Below are positions 35,569 to 45,741 of a DNA stretch of 64,000 nt, one piece after another. The notes under the pieces are model-generated. The model had not been told where the DNA came from. It saw nothing but the letters and a program-made list of their open reading frames with translations, and did no database searches. Numbering within the stretch: position 1 is the first letter of the stretch; each line of letters starts with the position of its first letter. The position numbers and the translations under genes were made by a program. This stretch comes from Vitellaria paradoxa (Eukaryota > Streptophyta > Magnoliopsida > Ericales > Sapotaceae), in contig CM034236.1 of assembly GCA_019916065.1 (NCBI GenBank), positions 25,368,358-25,432,357 on the forward strand, read 5' to 3'.

Positions 35569-37458
35569 CTATCCAACTCCTAATCTCTCCCAAGCCTTAC
35601 CAAATGGCTTTAGGAATGAAATATTCTCCTTGGGCCCAAGAGGTACTGAAAATGAGTGTGCTCCTAGTGCAGAAAACACTAGAAAATGCATGGCCTTGTG
35701 GGAATCCTTGAATCCCAAATATGACCCAAATTTATTTGCATATGTGAACATGGAATGTAGTTGTGGGTTTTCTAGTATCCCCTCGACACCTAAAAAGTCA
35801 ATGCAAACTATTTTTTTGGTCTCCACTACTTCCCTAAATGTGTGGTCAGTCTTAGTCAAAACATGTTCAGTTCCCTCAGTAAGATTCCTAGTTGGGGCGA
35901 CAGCAAAAGATGAGAGTTGTGCACCACTCTCACTCTTAGGCTTGTCTATCGAACTCTCAAAGGATGATAAAGAAAATTCACTCTCATAAGAGTCCTGCGT
36001 AATTGAAGTAGGAACCCAACCATAATTAGAATCATACTTCCACTCAAATATAGGGGTCTCAACAGGTAAGTCATCAAGTGTACTAGCCCCAACAGGAAAA
36101 GATATATCAGAAGTGGTCTCAGTGAGTGGTATAGTGGCACATGATGAAACTAAAGTGACTGGCTTAACAGTGTGTTCCTCTGAACCTCTGGCATTAAAGC
36201 TCTTAGAATAAGTCTTAGGACTTTCCAAGGTCATCTGAGTTGTTAGGGTGGGATGAGCTTCAAGCTCTGTGGTGGTGTTGGTTGGCATGTCCTCTAGACT
36301 CTCAACAGATGAAGTCTCGTGCACGTTAGAGTTTGGTGGGAACAACTCAAAGGGCTCATTCCCTTCATTATCGCAACCATTATCAGAATAGTCGCTCCAC
36401 TCAAAGTCTAGGGTTTTTGAATTAGAATTTTCTCGTGCAAGTAACAAAAAAGACCTAGATTCAGCTATTTCAGCTTCAGTGCGTGGACGAATATAAGGAC
36501 ATGCTGTGGACTCGAACAATGTATCATCTAATGTAGAGTCAATATGTGTGGAAGTCTCATGTGCACTAGAATCTACTTTTAAGTTAACTTCTTCCCTATG
36601 TTGAGTTTGCTTGCAGAGTGACTCAACTTGTGTATTGCTAGATTCAGTAAGCCAATGATCTAGAGGTTCCTCAGACTGGCCCTCGGTGAGTAGAGTGGAG
36701 TTGGGACAAGCAATATCCAAGTAATCAGGTCCCACACCTACTCCATTTTCTAAGGATTGAACATGAGAATCAAGTGAAGTAGGAGGATGTGGGAAAGAAT
36801 CCGTGTGGCTTTCAAGTGACTAAGGTTCAAAACTAGGTTCAAGTTTTTCTTGTGGCTTGGTGTGTTCATAGAAAAATTCAAAAAATGACCATGCCTCTTC
36901 TGGGGTAAGGTCAAGAAATTCCTTACCCAAACTTTTATCAAATGCTTGGTGTAACTCACAAGGTAGAGCATTGTAGAATATGCCTAGAATGTACCACAGT
37001 TCTAGTCCATGATTTGGGAAAGTTTCTAAAAGGTTTTTAAATCTCTCCCAGCATTTATAAAATACTTCACCCTTCTTAAAACAAAAACTTCTAATTTGAA
37101 AGCGGAAAGTGAAGTTTTGAAAATTGGGGAGAAAATTTGCAATAAAATCATTTTGTAACTCTTCCCAAATATTAATGGACCAAGTAGCAGCACGACACCA
37201 ATCATCGGCTACTCCACATAATGACAACGGGAAAAAATTATACTTAAGTGTGTTATCTATGTAACCACTCGTGCAATAGAAACAAACTGACTCAAAACGT
37301 TCCAAATGAACTCTAGGGTCCTCATGTTGAAGTCCATAAAATTTAGGTAGCATAGAAAAAGTTTCTAGGCAAAATTCAATTCCATAAATGCTGCCTAAAT
37401 AACTCATGAGTGGGTGAATGGTGTCTGGTGAACCAGAATTATAAGGAAAATAATCCAT
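35569..37458 (-). CDS. Athila-like gag with long C-terminal extension (element E, best copy)
   Basis: One continuous frame of 629 codons from ATG 37458 (MDYFPYNSGSPDT) to the stop at 35569, broken only by a TAG at about 36820 (after EPSFEP; D has CAT there). Residues about 40-210 resemble Athila gag: LPKFYGLQHEDPRVHLERFE, FFPLSLCGVADDWCRAATW, WEELQNDFIANFLPNF, WERFKNLLETFPNHGLELW, FLDLTPEEAWSFFEF. Residues about 215-629 are an acidic, Ser/Thr-rich extension ending in a better conserved block (VCIDFLGVEGILEN, MFTYANKFGSYLGFKD, GPKENISFLKPFGKAWERLG). No zinc knuckle, protease or RT. It should form or enter particles; the function of the extension is unknown. If the TAG is not suppressed, a 213-residue gag alone is made. 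Confidence 0.85.
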
Positions 37459-37541
37459 GTTAAAAATTTTATTTTATTTATTTTTTTTTAGAAAAAGAAA
37501 TTAACTTAAAAATGAAAACAACCTAAAAACTAAAATTTGGC

Positions 37542-37559
37542 TCCCCGGCAACGGCGCCA
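37542..37559 (-). promoter_or_regulatory. Primer binding site of element E (tRNA-Asp)
   Basis: Minus strand TGGCGCCGTTGCCGGGGA, six bases after the end of the 5' LTR at 37566. Exact form of the Athila tRNA-Asp primer site. Confidence 0.93.
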
Positions 37560-37565
37560 AAAACT

Positions 37566-39305
37566 TGACCGCTCGTAAATAGTGCAGTGCTAATTAACCC
37601 CCAAGTGCAAGGGTGTGCGGTGTAGTTTTAATCTCGGTGAGTCCGAGGTCGAATCCACAGGGAGCCTATATGTTTCAGTTTCTAAGTTCAAATATGAATT
37701 GTAGGATTGAATTAGAATTAAAGTTGCAATTAACTTAAATTGGATTTGATAGAGTTGAAATTTGAGAAATTAAACTAAAAACAAAGTAATTACTAATTAA
37801 AGGAATGTTTCAACTTAAATAAAATTCGAACTAATTTAAATAACTCAGCAAATCAAAATTACTAAACTTAAATTTAAAGAATAACCTAATCTAATTGCAA
37901 ACAAGATTTATAAGAAATTTAAAACAGTGATTTTATCAAATTGAAATTCTAATAGAAAAGGGTTCTTGATTCAACCTTCACAATTCCAAGTAATCTGTTA
38001 TTTCACCAAGGGATGATTTTAAATACAATCCATAGTTCACGTCATAGGATCTATGGATTGGGAAAGATTTTCAATACATTCCAAAATTCCTCGATACACA
38101 GTTTTAAACTCACGTTTCATTATGGAAAATAAAACTGGAAATATTTTATGATAAAAACATTCGAGTTCAAATCTGATTTAGGAGTGAATAGATTCCAAAA
38201 TTTCTCGATACACAGTTTTAAACTCACGTTTCATTATGGAAAATAAAACTGGAAATATTTTATGATAAAAACATTCGAGTTAAAAAGTTTTCTAAACAAA
38301 CAAATCAGATTTGAAAATTGTAGATCACTTCACATAGGTTTTCAAAACCCATGCGAAGGATCTATGTTCATCCCTCAACTTATAACGAATCACCCTTCAT
38401 TGATTCAGTGAATCAAGAACTAGGGTTTCTACTCTAGCATGATTTTAAATGAAACGAAAGCAATAAACGAAAGCATAAACATTAGATCTACCACTAGAAA
38501 ATAATAAATCATATATTAAATTAACGAAACGAAAGTCAACTTACACGGCAAGCAACTCTGAAACTACGTAATGAAAGAGCAGTGCAGTGAAGAATAACCA
38601 AACATCGAACAACTCCATAAACAAGACAAGTAATTGAAAACTCTCTAAAAAAACTATTCTAAAACTCTCAAAGTATCTGAAAATATGAAAAAAAAGGTTC
38701 CTAAAGTATGTAGAACTAACAACTAGGGCTCCCTTGGGTCGGCCATGTAGCAGATGTTATAAAGAAGTTGTAAAGAAAACCCTAAAAGACGGAGTGAAGC
38801 CGCGCGCGCATAACACACTGTGGTCCGGACCATTTGGCAGGTGGTCCGGACCACAGAAACTTTGTTCTTCAAGTTCTGCTTCTCATTTGCTGCTTCTGAC
38901 AGCTTTCTGTCCTCAACTTCCACTGCGATTTTGACCTCACAAACGATCGATTCAGGCTTCGGCTAAAGCACGAAAGTTGTAGCCCTTTGAGTCTTCTTTC
39001 CAACCCAAAAAGAATCAGGTCAATCCGAGTTGTGAGTGAAAAGTTATGGTCTAAATACTGACAAGGTGTCGAGCTGGAACTTCAGCTGCACACCACTTCA
39101 ACTATCTTGAACTTTGGACCATTTTTTCCTCCTCGGAAGCCACTTTCAACACTGCTAATCTCACGTATTTTCCCCTTTTACCTGCAATTAAGAGAATAAA
39201 CACTATAAATAATAAAATAACGATAAAACTTTGAAATTAACTACTTAAATGCATCAATGAGTATCAAAATGTGGAGTTTGTAATTACACTTTTCAAGTGT
39301 AATCA
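37566..39305 (-). repeat. 5' LTR of element E
   Basis: 1740 bp, identical by eye to 31507-33246 except two substitutions. The hairpin is at 38818-38856, the internal 114-bp duplication units start at about 38079 and 38193. TSD ATTAT follows at 39306-39310. Confidence 0.97.
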
Positions 39306-39310
39306 ATTAT

Positions 39311-40154
39311 ATTGTAATTATTGAGAATGTCCCATAAGTAGTTTGTAAGTTTGTGAATGAGCTTTTTGTTGGGATCCTTGTTGGGGTTTAGAAAGGAAAT
39401 AGGTAGTTCAGGACTTGTGCGCACTTAAGCATATTTATCCTAAGACATGTGCTTTGATTTCCATATCTTCCATTATTAACCATTACCCTTGGCCAAGTTA
39501 CAACCAAAACAAAGACCTAGTGGATTCTAAGAAAGCAACTCTTGTATTGTACATATAGTAGTCTTATGTAGGTTGTGTGGTGTGATATCTTACACTTGCA
39601 TTGGAATATTGTTATGAGCTGTCCACTTTGAACTTCAATTCAGTTCACTCACTTATTTTTTGGGGTTATGTGCAACTAGGATAGCATCATATGCTAATAG
39701 GTATGTGTGAACCCTTGATGAGTGAATTCATTTCTATGAGTGGTACCCTGTGAGCATTTGAAGTCAAAACCTAGTTCCGTTTATGCTCTTACAACCTTGT
39801 TGAATGAATGAAACAAATTTGCACACATGCTCTTCCTACTTTGATAGTCCATGCATTTATGCTTAGCACTTGGGAATTACACATGATATTTGGGTTTTGT
39901 GACTTGTTGGGCTTGAGCTTGATTCATTTTTGATCTTGATTACTTTTTAACACTTTGAGACCATGCCATAGATGTTTGTGGGTAGCATCACTGTAAACCC
40001 TCACGAGACCTTACTCGTCCACTAGGGGGAACTTAGGGGTTTAAAGGGCTTGCTGCAAGTAGCTAAGTGTAGCCATGTTTCCAACGAAAAGAGACATAGG
40101 ATAGTAGTTACATTTCATTTGAATAAAGGGAATTGCTAGGGGCTAACAATGCTC
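39311..40154 (+). other. 3' non-coding module of element D, second part
   Basis: Resumes after E with ATTGAGAATGTCCCATA. Contains AAAGACCTAGTGGATTCTAA (about 39510), GCATCATATGCTAATAGGTA (about 39684), CCCTCACGAGACCTTACTCG (39997) and CTAGGGGGAACTTAGGGG (about 40023). Confidence 0.82.
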
Positions 40155-40167
40155 AAGTTGGGGGGTG
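40155..40167 (+). promoter_or_regulatory. Polypurine tract of element D
   Basis: AAGTTGGGGGGTG directly before the TG of the 3' LTR at 40168. Confidence 0.9.
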
Positions 40168-41903
40168 TGATTACACTTGAAAAGTGTAATTACAAACTCC
40201 ACTTTTGCATAGCTATTAATGCGTTTAAGTAGTTTATTTTGAAGTTTTATCATTATTTTATTACTTATAGTAATTATTTTCTTAATTGTAGGGAAAAGGG
40301 CAAAATAAGTAAGATTAACAGTGATGAAAGTGGCTGCCGAGGAGAGAAAAATGGTCCGAAGTTCAAGATGGTTGAAGTGGTGTGCAGCTGAAGTTCCAGC
40401 TTGACACCTTGTCAATATTTTGCCCATATCTTTTCACTCACAACTCAGATTGACCTGATTCTTTTTGGGTTGAAAGAAGATTCAAAGGGCTACAACTTTT
40501 GTGTTTTAGCCGAAGCTTGAATCCATAATCGTCAAGGTCAAAATCACATTGGAAGTTAAGGACAGAAAGCTGTCAGAAGCAGCAAACGAGAAGCAGAACC
40601 TAAAGAGCAAAGTTTCTGTGGCCCGGACCCCTTGCCAAATGGTCCGGACCAGAGTGTGTTATGCGTGGGTGGCTTAATTCCATCTTTTAGGGTTTTCCTT
40701 GTAACTTCTTTATAACCCATGCTACATGCCTGACCCTAGGGGAGCCATAGTTTAGTTTTACATAGCCTTAGTTTAGTTTTTCCATTCTTTTCAGAGTTTT
40801 AGATAGTTTTTAGAGAGTTTTAATATTCGTGTAATGCTTTTACGGATCTTCGAAACCTTCGTAGTTTTCATTACAACCGTAGTCATTTAATACTCTATTT
40901 CAGCATTGATTTCAGAGTACGTTTACTTTCGTTCTTCATTTTAATAATATCGTTTTTTCATCTTATTCTTTTGATCCGTTAAATATGTGTTCGATGATTG
41001 ATTTTATTTCATTTAAAGTTATGTTAGCGTAAAATCCTAGTTCTTGATTCAACGAATCAAGGAAGGGTAGGTTACTCTGATCTATGGGATGTGCGTAGAC
41101 CCTTTGCATGGTTTGCGAAAACTCATGCGTAGGGGTCTACAATGTTTAAACCTAGTTCAGTATCTTTCAAAAACTTTCGAAAACGAAAACCTTTGACTAT
41201 ATTCTCTGTAATCACTGGTAAAGGTTTTCGATTAAAATTTTCTTAATAATTTGAAGAACTGAAAATTCAGATTTTGAATCCAAATTTGAATTGGTTTATT
41301 TCAGAAACATTCGAAAATGAAAACCTTTGACTATATTCTCTGTAATCACTGGTAAAGGTTTTCGATTAAAACTTTCTTAATAATTTTGGATAAACTAGAA
41401 AAATTGGATTTGAATCCGAATTCGAATAGGATTGTTTGAGAACCCTTCGAAAACAGAAGTTTTTGACTATATTCTCTGTAATCACTGGTGAAAACTTTTG
41501 ATTAAAACTTACTCAATAATTTTCAAACCAATCCTAACTTAGGTTTTAACGCAAGTTTTACAACACATCCCATAGTGAAGATGTAAGCTACCCGGAATTG
41601 AAAGTTGAATCAAGAATTGCAAATTATCTTGAATGCGTAGTATTATTGCTTTCGTTTTAGTTTAATTTAATTGTTGCTATTTATTTTATTTATTTAGTAG
41701 TTAGTAATCAACACTTTTCAAAACCCAACATAAATTTCTTTTCCTGTTTTTAAAAAAAAACCAGTAGGTAGAAGAACTTAGAAAATCTTAGTGTTCAATC
41801 TCATAGTTCCCTATGGATTCGACCTCGGACTCATCGAGTTAAAACTACACCGCACACCCTTGCACTTGGGGGTTAGTTTAGACGCACTATTCATTGGCGG
41901 TCA
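40168..41903 (+). repeat. 3' LTR of element D
   Basis: 1736 bp, TGATTACACTT to GGCGGTCA, followed by TSD ACATC. It holds GGCCCGGACC/GGTCCGGACC (about 40619 and 40640), TTCTTTATAACC TATA-like box (about 40707), CTTGATTCAACGAATCAAG (41043-41061), a GCGTAGACC hairpin (about 41092-41142) and three U5 hairpins (41186-41228, 41320-41362, 41454-41500). Confidence 0.95.
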
Positions 41904-42100
41904 ACATCCCCCCCAACTTAGATTCTACAGCACTCCAAACAACAACCAATATATATACGAAATACCAATTGAAAGTGTAAGGTAGAGAAAGGGTGTGCAT
42001 GTGTCGTGTCCCCCCAACTTAAGTGCAGGTGACTAATGATATTAATGAAGTAGCATAAAGAAAAGCAAAAGAATAAGAATATAAAAAGAAGAGCTGAGAA
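41904..42100 (-). other. 3' non-coding module of element B, continuation
   Basis: After the ACATC duplication the plus strand continues CCCCCAACTTAGATTCTACAG, antisense to the A and D sequence preceding GATGTATTGGG. It links the module to the acidic ORF upstream of it in B. Confidence 0.78.
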
Positions 42101-42622
42101 TTACCTTATGTTGGCTTCAAATGCAGCTAAGGCATGACAAAATTCAAAAAGTGATTGCAACGAAATACCAAAGTCATCCTGGTCCCTCTCATTAGAATTG
42201 TCAGCACTCTTAGATGCAATATCATCCAAAGATGGCATGTCTTGATAATCAGAAGGGTGGCCCATTTCAGATTTGGTTTTAGTGTCAGTGTCTATGTCGT
42301 AAGTGGGTACGTCAGGCCACTAAGTGGGGATTGTGATTTCGGCCTACTCCATTTCTAAAAGGAGTTCAAGGTCAACCTCATCCCACCCTTGCCCCTCAAG
42401 TAATTGGTCAGGTGTTATGTGAACAAATGGAGGATAAATTAGTGGCAATGGTAAAGAATTATTCTCAAGAAAACACTCATCAGGCCATGCTGCCAACTCA
42501 ACCTCTGAACACTCAGAATCACTCTTCTCACAGTATAGATAAGGTGTGCCTTCCCACTTACGTTTTCTACTAGTGTTAGTATTTATCTCCTGATTACAAT
42601 TATCGTTGTTAGGATTAGTCAT
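42101..42622 (-). pseudogene. Small acidic ORF downstream of env-like ORF in element B, unknown function
   Basis: A 174-codon frame from ATG 42622 (MTNPNNDNCN) to TAA at 42101, with two in-frame TAG codons (about 42344 and 42318). Features: a basic SRKRKWEG stretch near residue 20 that could be a nuclear localisation signal, then acidic, aromatic-rich blocks (CEKSDSECSEVELAAWPDEC, LLEGQGWDEVDLELLLEME, DMPSLDDIASKSAD) and a hydrophobic tail (SLQSLFEFCHALAAFEANI). I do not recognise the family. It lies 0.28 kb behind the env-like ORF and may be a fourth element gene. I did not find it in Y, A, D or E; R is cut off before this position. Confidence 0.5.
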
Positions 42623-42905
42623 GATGAGCCTGTTCTTACCAAAAAAGAAAAAATATAGAAACAAAATTTTAAGAATAGAAATAACAATTCAACTGATCAT
42701 AAGGTAATAACCACATGTAAAGAAGTAAATAGAAATACCTTAAAAGAGATAACAAATTAAAAACAAAAACAATTGAGAAGTTCCATTCAAAATATTCACA
42801 AGCGGTCCAAATACCAAAAAGAAAATACAAAGTTTTAGGAATGTCAGATGAAACAATAAATACATGATTCTAAACTCTCAAAGGAAAAAATAAATCAGCA
42901 TCCAA

Positions 42906-43807
42906 TCACTGTGGAGGTGGAGGTGGATGGGATTCTCTGATATAGTCCAGAATACTTTGCAGAAGGTGACCCTGAGTCTGCTGAGACTGGTGGGTGCACA
43001 ATAGTAACTGATGATCTTTTTCCTGGTTTTGTTCCACATGACTAATGCGCTTAGCCAATGTGCTAATCTGATCAGCCAACTCTATATTAGTAACCTCCTG
43101 CTCGTCGTCTGGCTCCTCTGAAACCAGAGATGGTCCACCCTTTACTGAGTCCTCTATCTTCTTTTTTTTCTTCGATAATGAACCTCGGGATATAATGTAT
43201 GATGTGATATTAAAGGGCTGTAATCCTGAGGCTATGGGCATGTCGTTTGTGATGTAGGCCCCCTTTCTTCTAAAAATCTCCATAAGAGCCCCTCTAAAAG
43301 GTAAGGCAGCTAAAGCTCCTAAGTGCTCACAGGCGTATGCCACTTGGTGCCATATATAAAAGGGCAAATCGATTGTCATCCCCATCCTAATAGTATAGAT
43401 TAGATGAGCTCTAAGGGGAGTACAATCTGAAGTTCTGTTCTGAGGCAACAAATTAGTACATGAGAACATATGAAGTGCCCAATATTTATCCTTAAGCACC
43501 GACGCTGAGCTTCTGATAGGATTTGTGTGATTAAGATAGGAAATGGTGGGGTACCCTTAGCAGGATATGTAAATTCGAGATTTTGCAAGCGGGGTAGTTG
43601 AAACACTTGACCAAAGTCATTGGGCATAATAGTAATTTCAACACCCCGGACCCAACTAATAAGTCATTCCTTGCCCCTTCTCCTAATGATTGAACCTTCT
43701 TTAAAATTGGCAAAGAACTCTCTAACTATATCAATGATGCAATAGGCGTAGAACTTGGCAATGTGGAGCCATTGCCGCCCCTCAAAATTTTGTTCCAACA
43801 TGAATTC
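42906..43807 (-). pseudogene. Env-like / Transposase_32 ORF of element B, main part
   Basis: Continues from 57594-57425 across the Y insertion (HEEF|MLEQNFEGRQW). Blocks: EFFANFKEGSIIRR, VRGVEITIMPNDFGQVFQLP, FTYPAKGTPPFPI, then after a frameshift near 43500 KDKYWALHMFSCTNLL, IDLPFYIWHQVAYACEHLGALAALPF, FRRKGAYITNDMPIASG, a Lys-rich stretch, a predicted coiled coil (ADQISTLAKRISHVEQNQ) and a proline-run C-terminus ending at 42906. It is the Transposase_32 (putative plant transposon protein) family found behind integrase in Athila elements. A TGA near 43660 and the frameshift break it. Confidence 0.85.
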
Positions 43808-45493
43808 TGATTGAGCACATAAAATACAATCTTACCATGCTTATGTAAATGATTTTAAGTGTTTTATTTATATAAATCTCATACCTTTTAATGAAATAAG
43901 CTAATTTATGTACTTTTGGACTTTTGTAGGTTTTGGTGCTTCACTTGGTGAAGGAGGATGAAAAGAGAGGCCAAAGAAGCAAGGAAACAAAGTTGGTGAA
44001 TATGGACCAGGAGCATTGGCACCCCACCACAAGCATGGGTGCCCCACTCTATAGCAGATGGGTGCCCACAAAGAGTAGATTTTGGGAGGAAAAGTAGGTT
44101 CACAGAGGCATTTCATCGAACAATTGGAGAGCAACCACCATGGGCACCCCACCTAGACCCATGGGTGCCCCTGAGGACTCTTGGGCGCCCCACTCTTCAT
44201 CAGGTGGGCGCCCACAGAGAGAGAGTTCTGACTGCTATTTTTGGCTATTTCTTTGAGGACTTCATCAAACACTTATACTATGGGCGCCCCACCTCAGCCA
44301 TGGGCACCCATGAGGACTCTTCCAGCACAAGTTCAGAAGAAGTTTACAGTGTAATTTTACCATTTTGCCCCCGAATTATGTAATGATATAAAAGGGTAGA
44401 ATTCTTATGTTCTGGTGTGCGGAACCCTAGCAAAAGTTCAGATTTTATTTTCTAAGAGCTTTTATGTGAAGATTACATTCGAATTGCACTAAAGATTGGG
44501 ATTTGTTGCTTTTGCTTTGGCTTGTTCAAGTTCGATTTTGTTTTCGCAGTACGATTCATGTGTAAGTTTTAATTTGTTAATTCGTTTTAATAAAAAAATC
44601 TCATGTTCTATGTGTTTTGTATGGTATGTTCGCTTCGTAGTGTTTCGTAGACTTAGTTTGTATTGATTTGCTTTCGAAATTGTTTTAAACCTTTTCAATC
44701 TATTTCGTTCTTATGTTTTGTTGCATGTTGAAGATGTTTTTCTTTTCAAATTGCTTTGTTTATACTTTCGCTATGCTAGGCTAGGGCTTTTCTTGGTTTT
44801 AACCTAAGTTCATAATGAAATTGAAGGTTTTGGACTCGGATAGAACAAATTGAAATGAATTCATTATCTTTTGAATTATAACGTAAGAATTGTAATCTTA
44901 GGTTGATTTTCGAAAATGAAACCCTATGATACAATTGACTCTCGTTTACACTAGCGTGAATCGGAGATCAATTCCATGTCTCGGTGATTTGGAACTTGAC
45001 TTCAAAACCCCGAAATTACAATTTCTCTACGAAATAAGGTTTTTCACGTTGAATTTTCTGACCTAATCTTACATGTGTAAAGGTTAGGTTGAGTTAATTT
45101 CACATTCGAGTTCAAGCCTTCGAGGACATTACAGGACTAGGTTAAAACCAAGTATCTCCATTAATCCAAGTGTTTAAGCAATTCACGTACCCTGTTAAGT
45201 GTTGGAATTGGTTGTTTCCTTAGTGTTTCATTTTTAGTTTATGTGTATTTCTCTTAAATTTTCAAATCGTTTTCCCAATTACTTTCAAATCAAATTTTCA
45301 ATTACTTATTCAAAAACCCCAAAAAGATTTTCATCTTTTCTTTTTAAGATTTTCGCAAGTGTTTTTGAAAGCAAAGTTCCCAACACTTGGCACACCTTTG
45401 TTCCTTGTGGAGATGACCTAGGACTCACCTCGATTAGACACAACCGACCTTTTATACTTGAGAGTGAGCCACTACAAAATTAGAGAGCGGTCA
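43808..45493 (+). repeat. 5' LTR of element Y
   Basis: 1686 bp, TGATTGAGCAC to GCGGTCA. Between 44020 and 44320 it has about eight copies of a GGGCGCCC-type palindrome, several decayed to GGGTGCCC or GGGCACCC, followed by the TATA box GATATAAAAGGG (44387-44398). Sequence otherwise unlike family X, apart from the closing GCGGTCA. Confidence 0.95.
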
Positions 45494-45499
45494 AGTTTT

Positions 45500-45517
45500 T
45501 GGCGCCGTTGTCGGGGA
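45500..45517 (+). promoter_or_regulatory. Primer binding site of element Y (tRNA-Asp)
   Basis: TGGCGCCGTTGTCGGGGA, one mismatch (C to T) from the Athila tRNA-Asp site, six bases after the LTR. Confidence 0.92.
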
Positions 45518-45741
45518 ACAACGGTGTGTGCGAGCTGAACCCGAAGAACTTGTGGATGAAAAGACTTACCGGTGCGGTTACATTTGGACTTCCAGGTGAC
45601 ATCGTTCCTTATTTCTTTTCTTTATACATATCATTTTTATTTTCTTATTTTTTTTCTTTGGTTTTTGGAGTTTTCTTCTTTTAGATTTTTGAAAAAAAAA
45701 AAAAAAAACACACAAACAAACTTAGGTTAGTAGTCAGTTGC

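Larger units (their letters stand above)
31507..39305 (-). mobile_element. Element E: young gag-only Athila-like retrotransposon inside D
   Basis: 7799 bp with target duplication ATTAT (31502-31506 and 39306-39310). Minus-strand order: 5' LTR 39305-37566, primer site 37559-37542 with the exact tRNA-Asp complement, gag-like ORF 37458-35569 broken by a single TAG, 3' non-coding module, polypurine tract 33260-33247, 3' LTR 33246-31507. Both LTRs are 1740 bp and differ at only two bases by eye (32983/39042 and 33009/39068). All cis-elements for replication look intact while pol is absent, so mobilisation in trans by a relative is inferred. Confidence 0.97.
26825..41903 (+). mobile_element. Element D: gag-only Athila-like retrotransposon inside B
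   Basis: Perfect 5-bp duplication ACATC at 26820-26824 and 41904-41908. The 5' LTR is truncated (26825 to about 28236) and fused to gag by an internal deletion, the 3' non-coding module is split by element E (31507-39305), and the 3' LTR (40168-41903) is complete. Without E it is about 7.3 kb. It has no pol genes, and the deletion also removed the primer site, so this copy cannot now be reverse-transcribed normally. Confidence 0.95.

Noticed and set aside
35630..35989. 119-codon plus-strand frame antisense to E gag (similar at 29651-29950 minus and 16616-16864 minus)
   Set aside because: Antisense shadow of the conserved C-terminal gag block, hence its recurrence in three copies.
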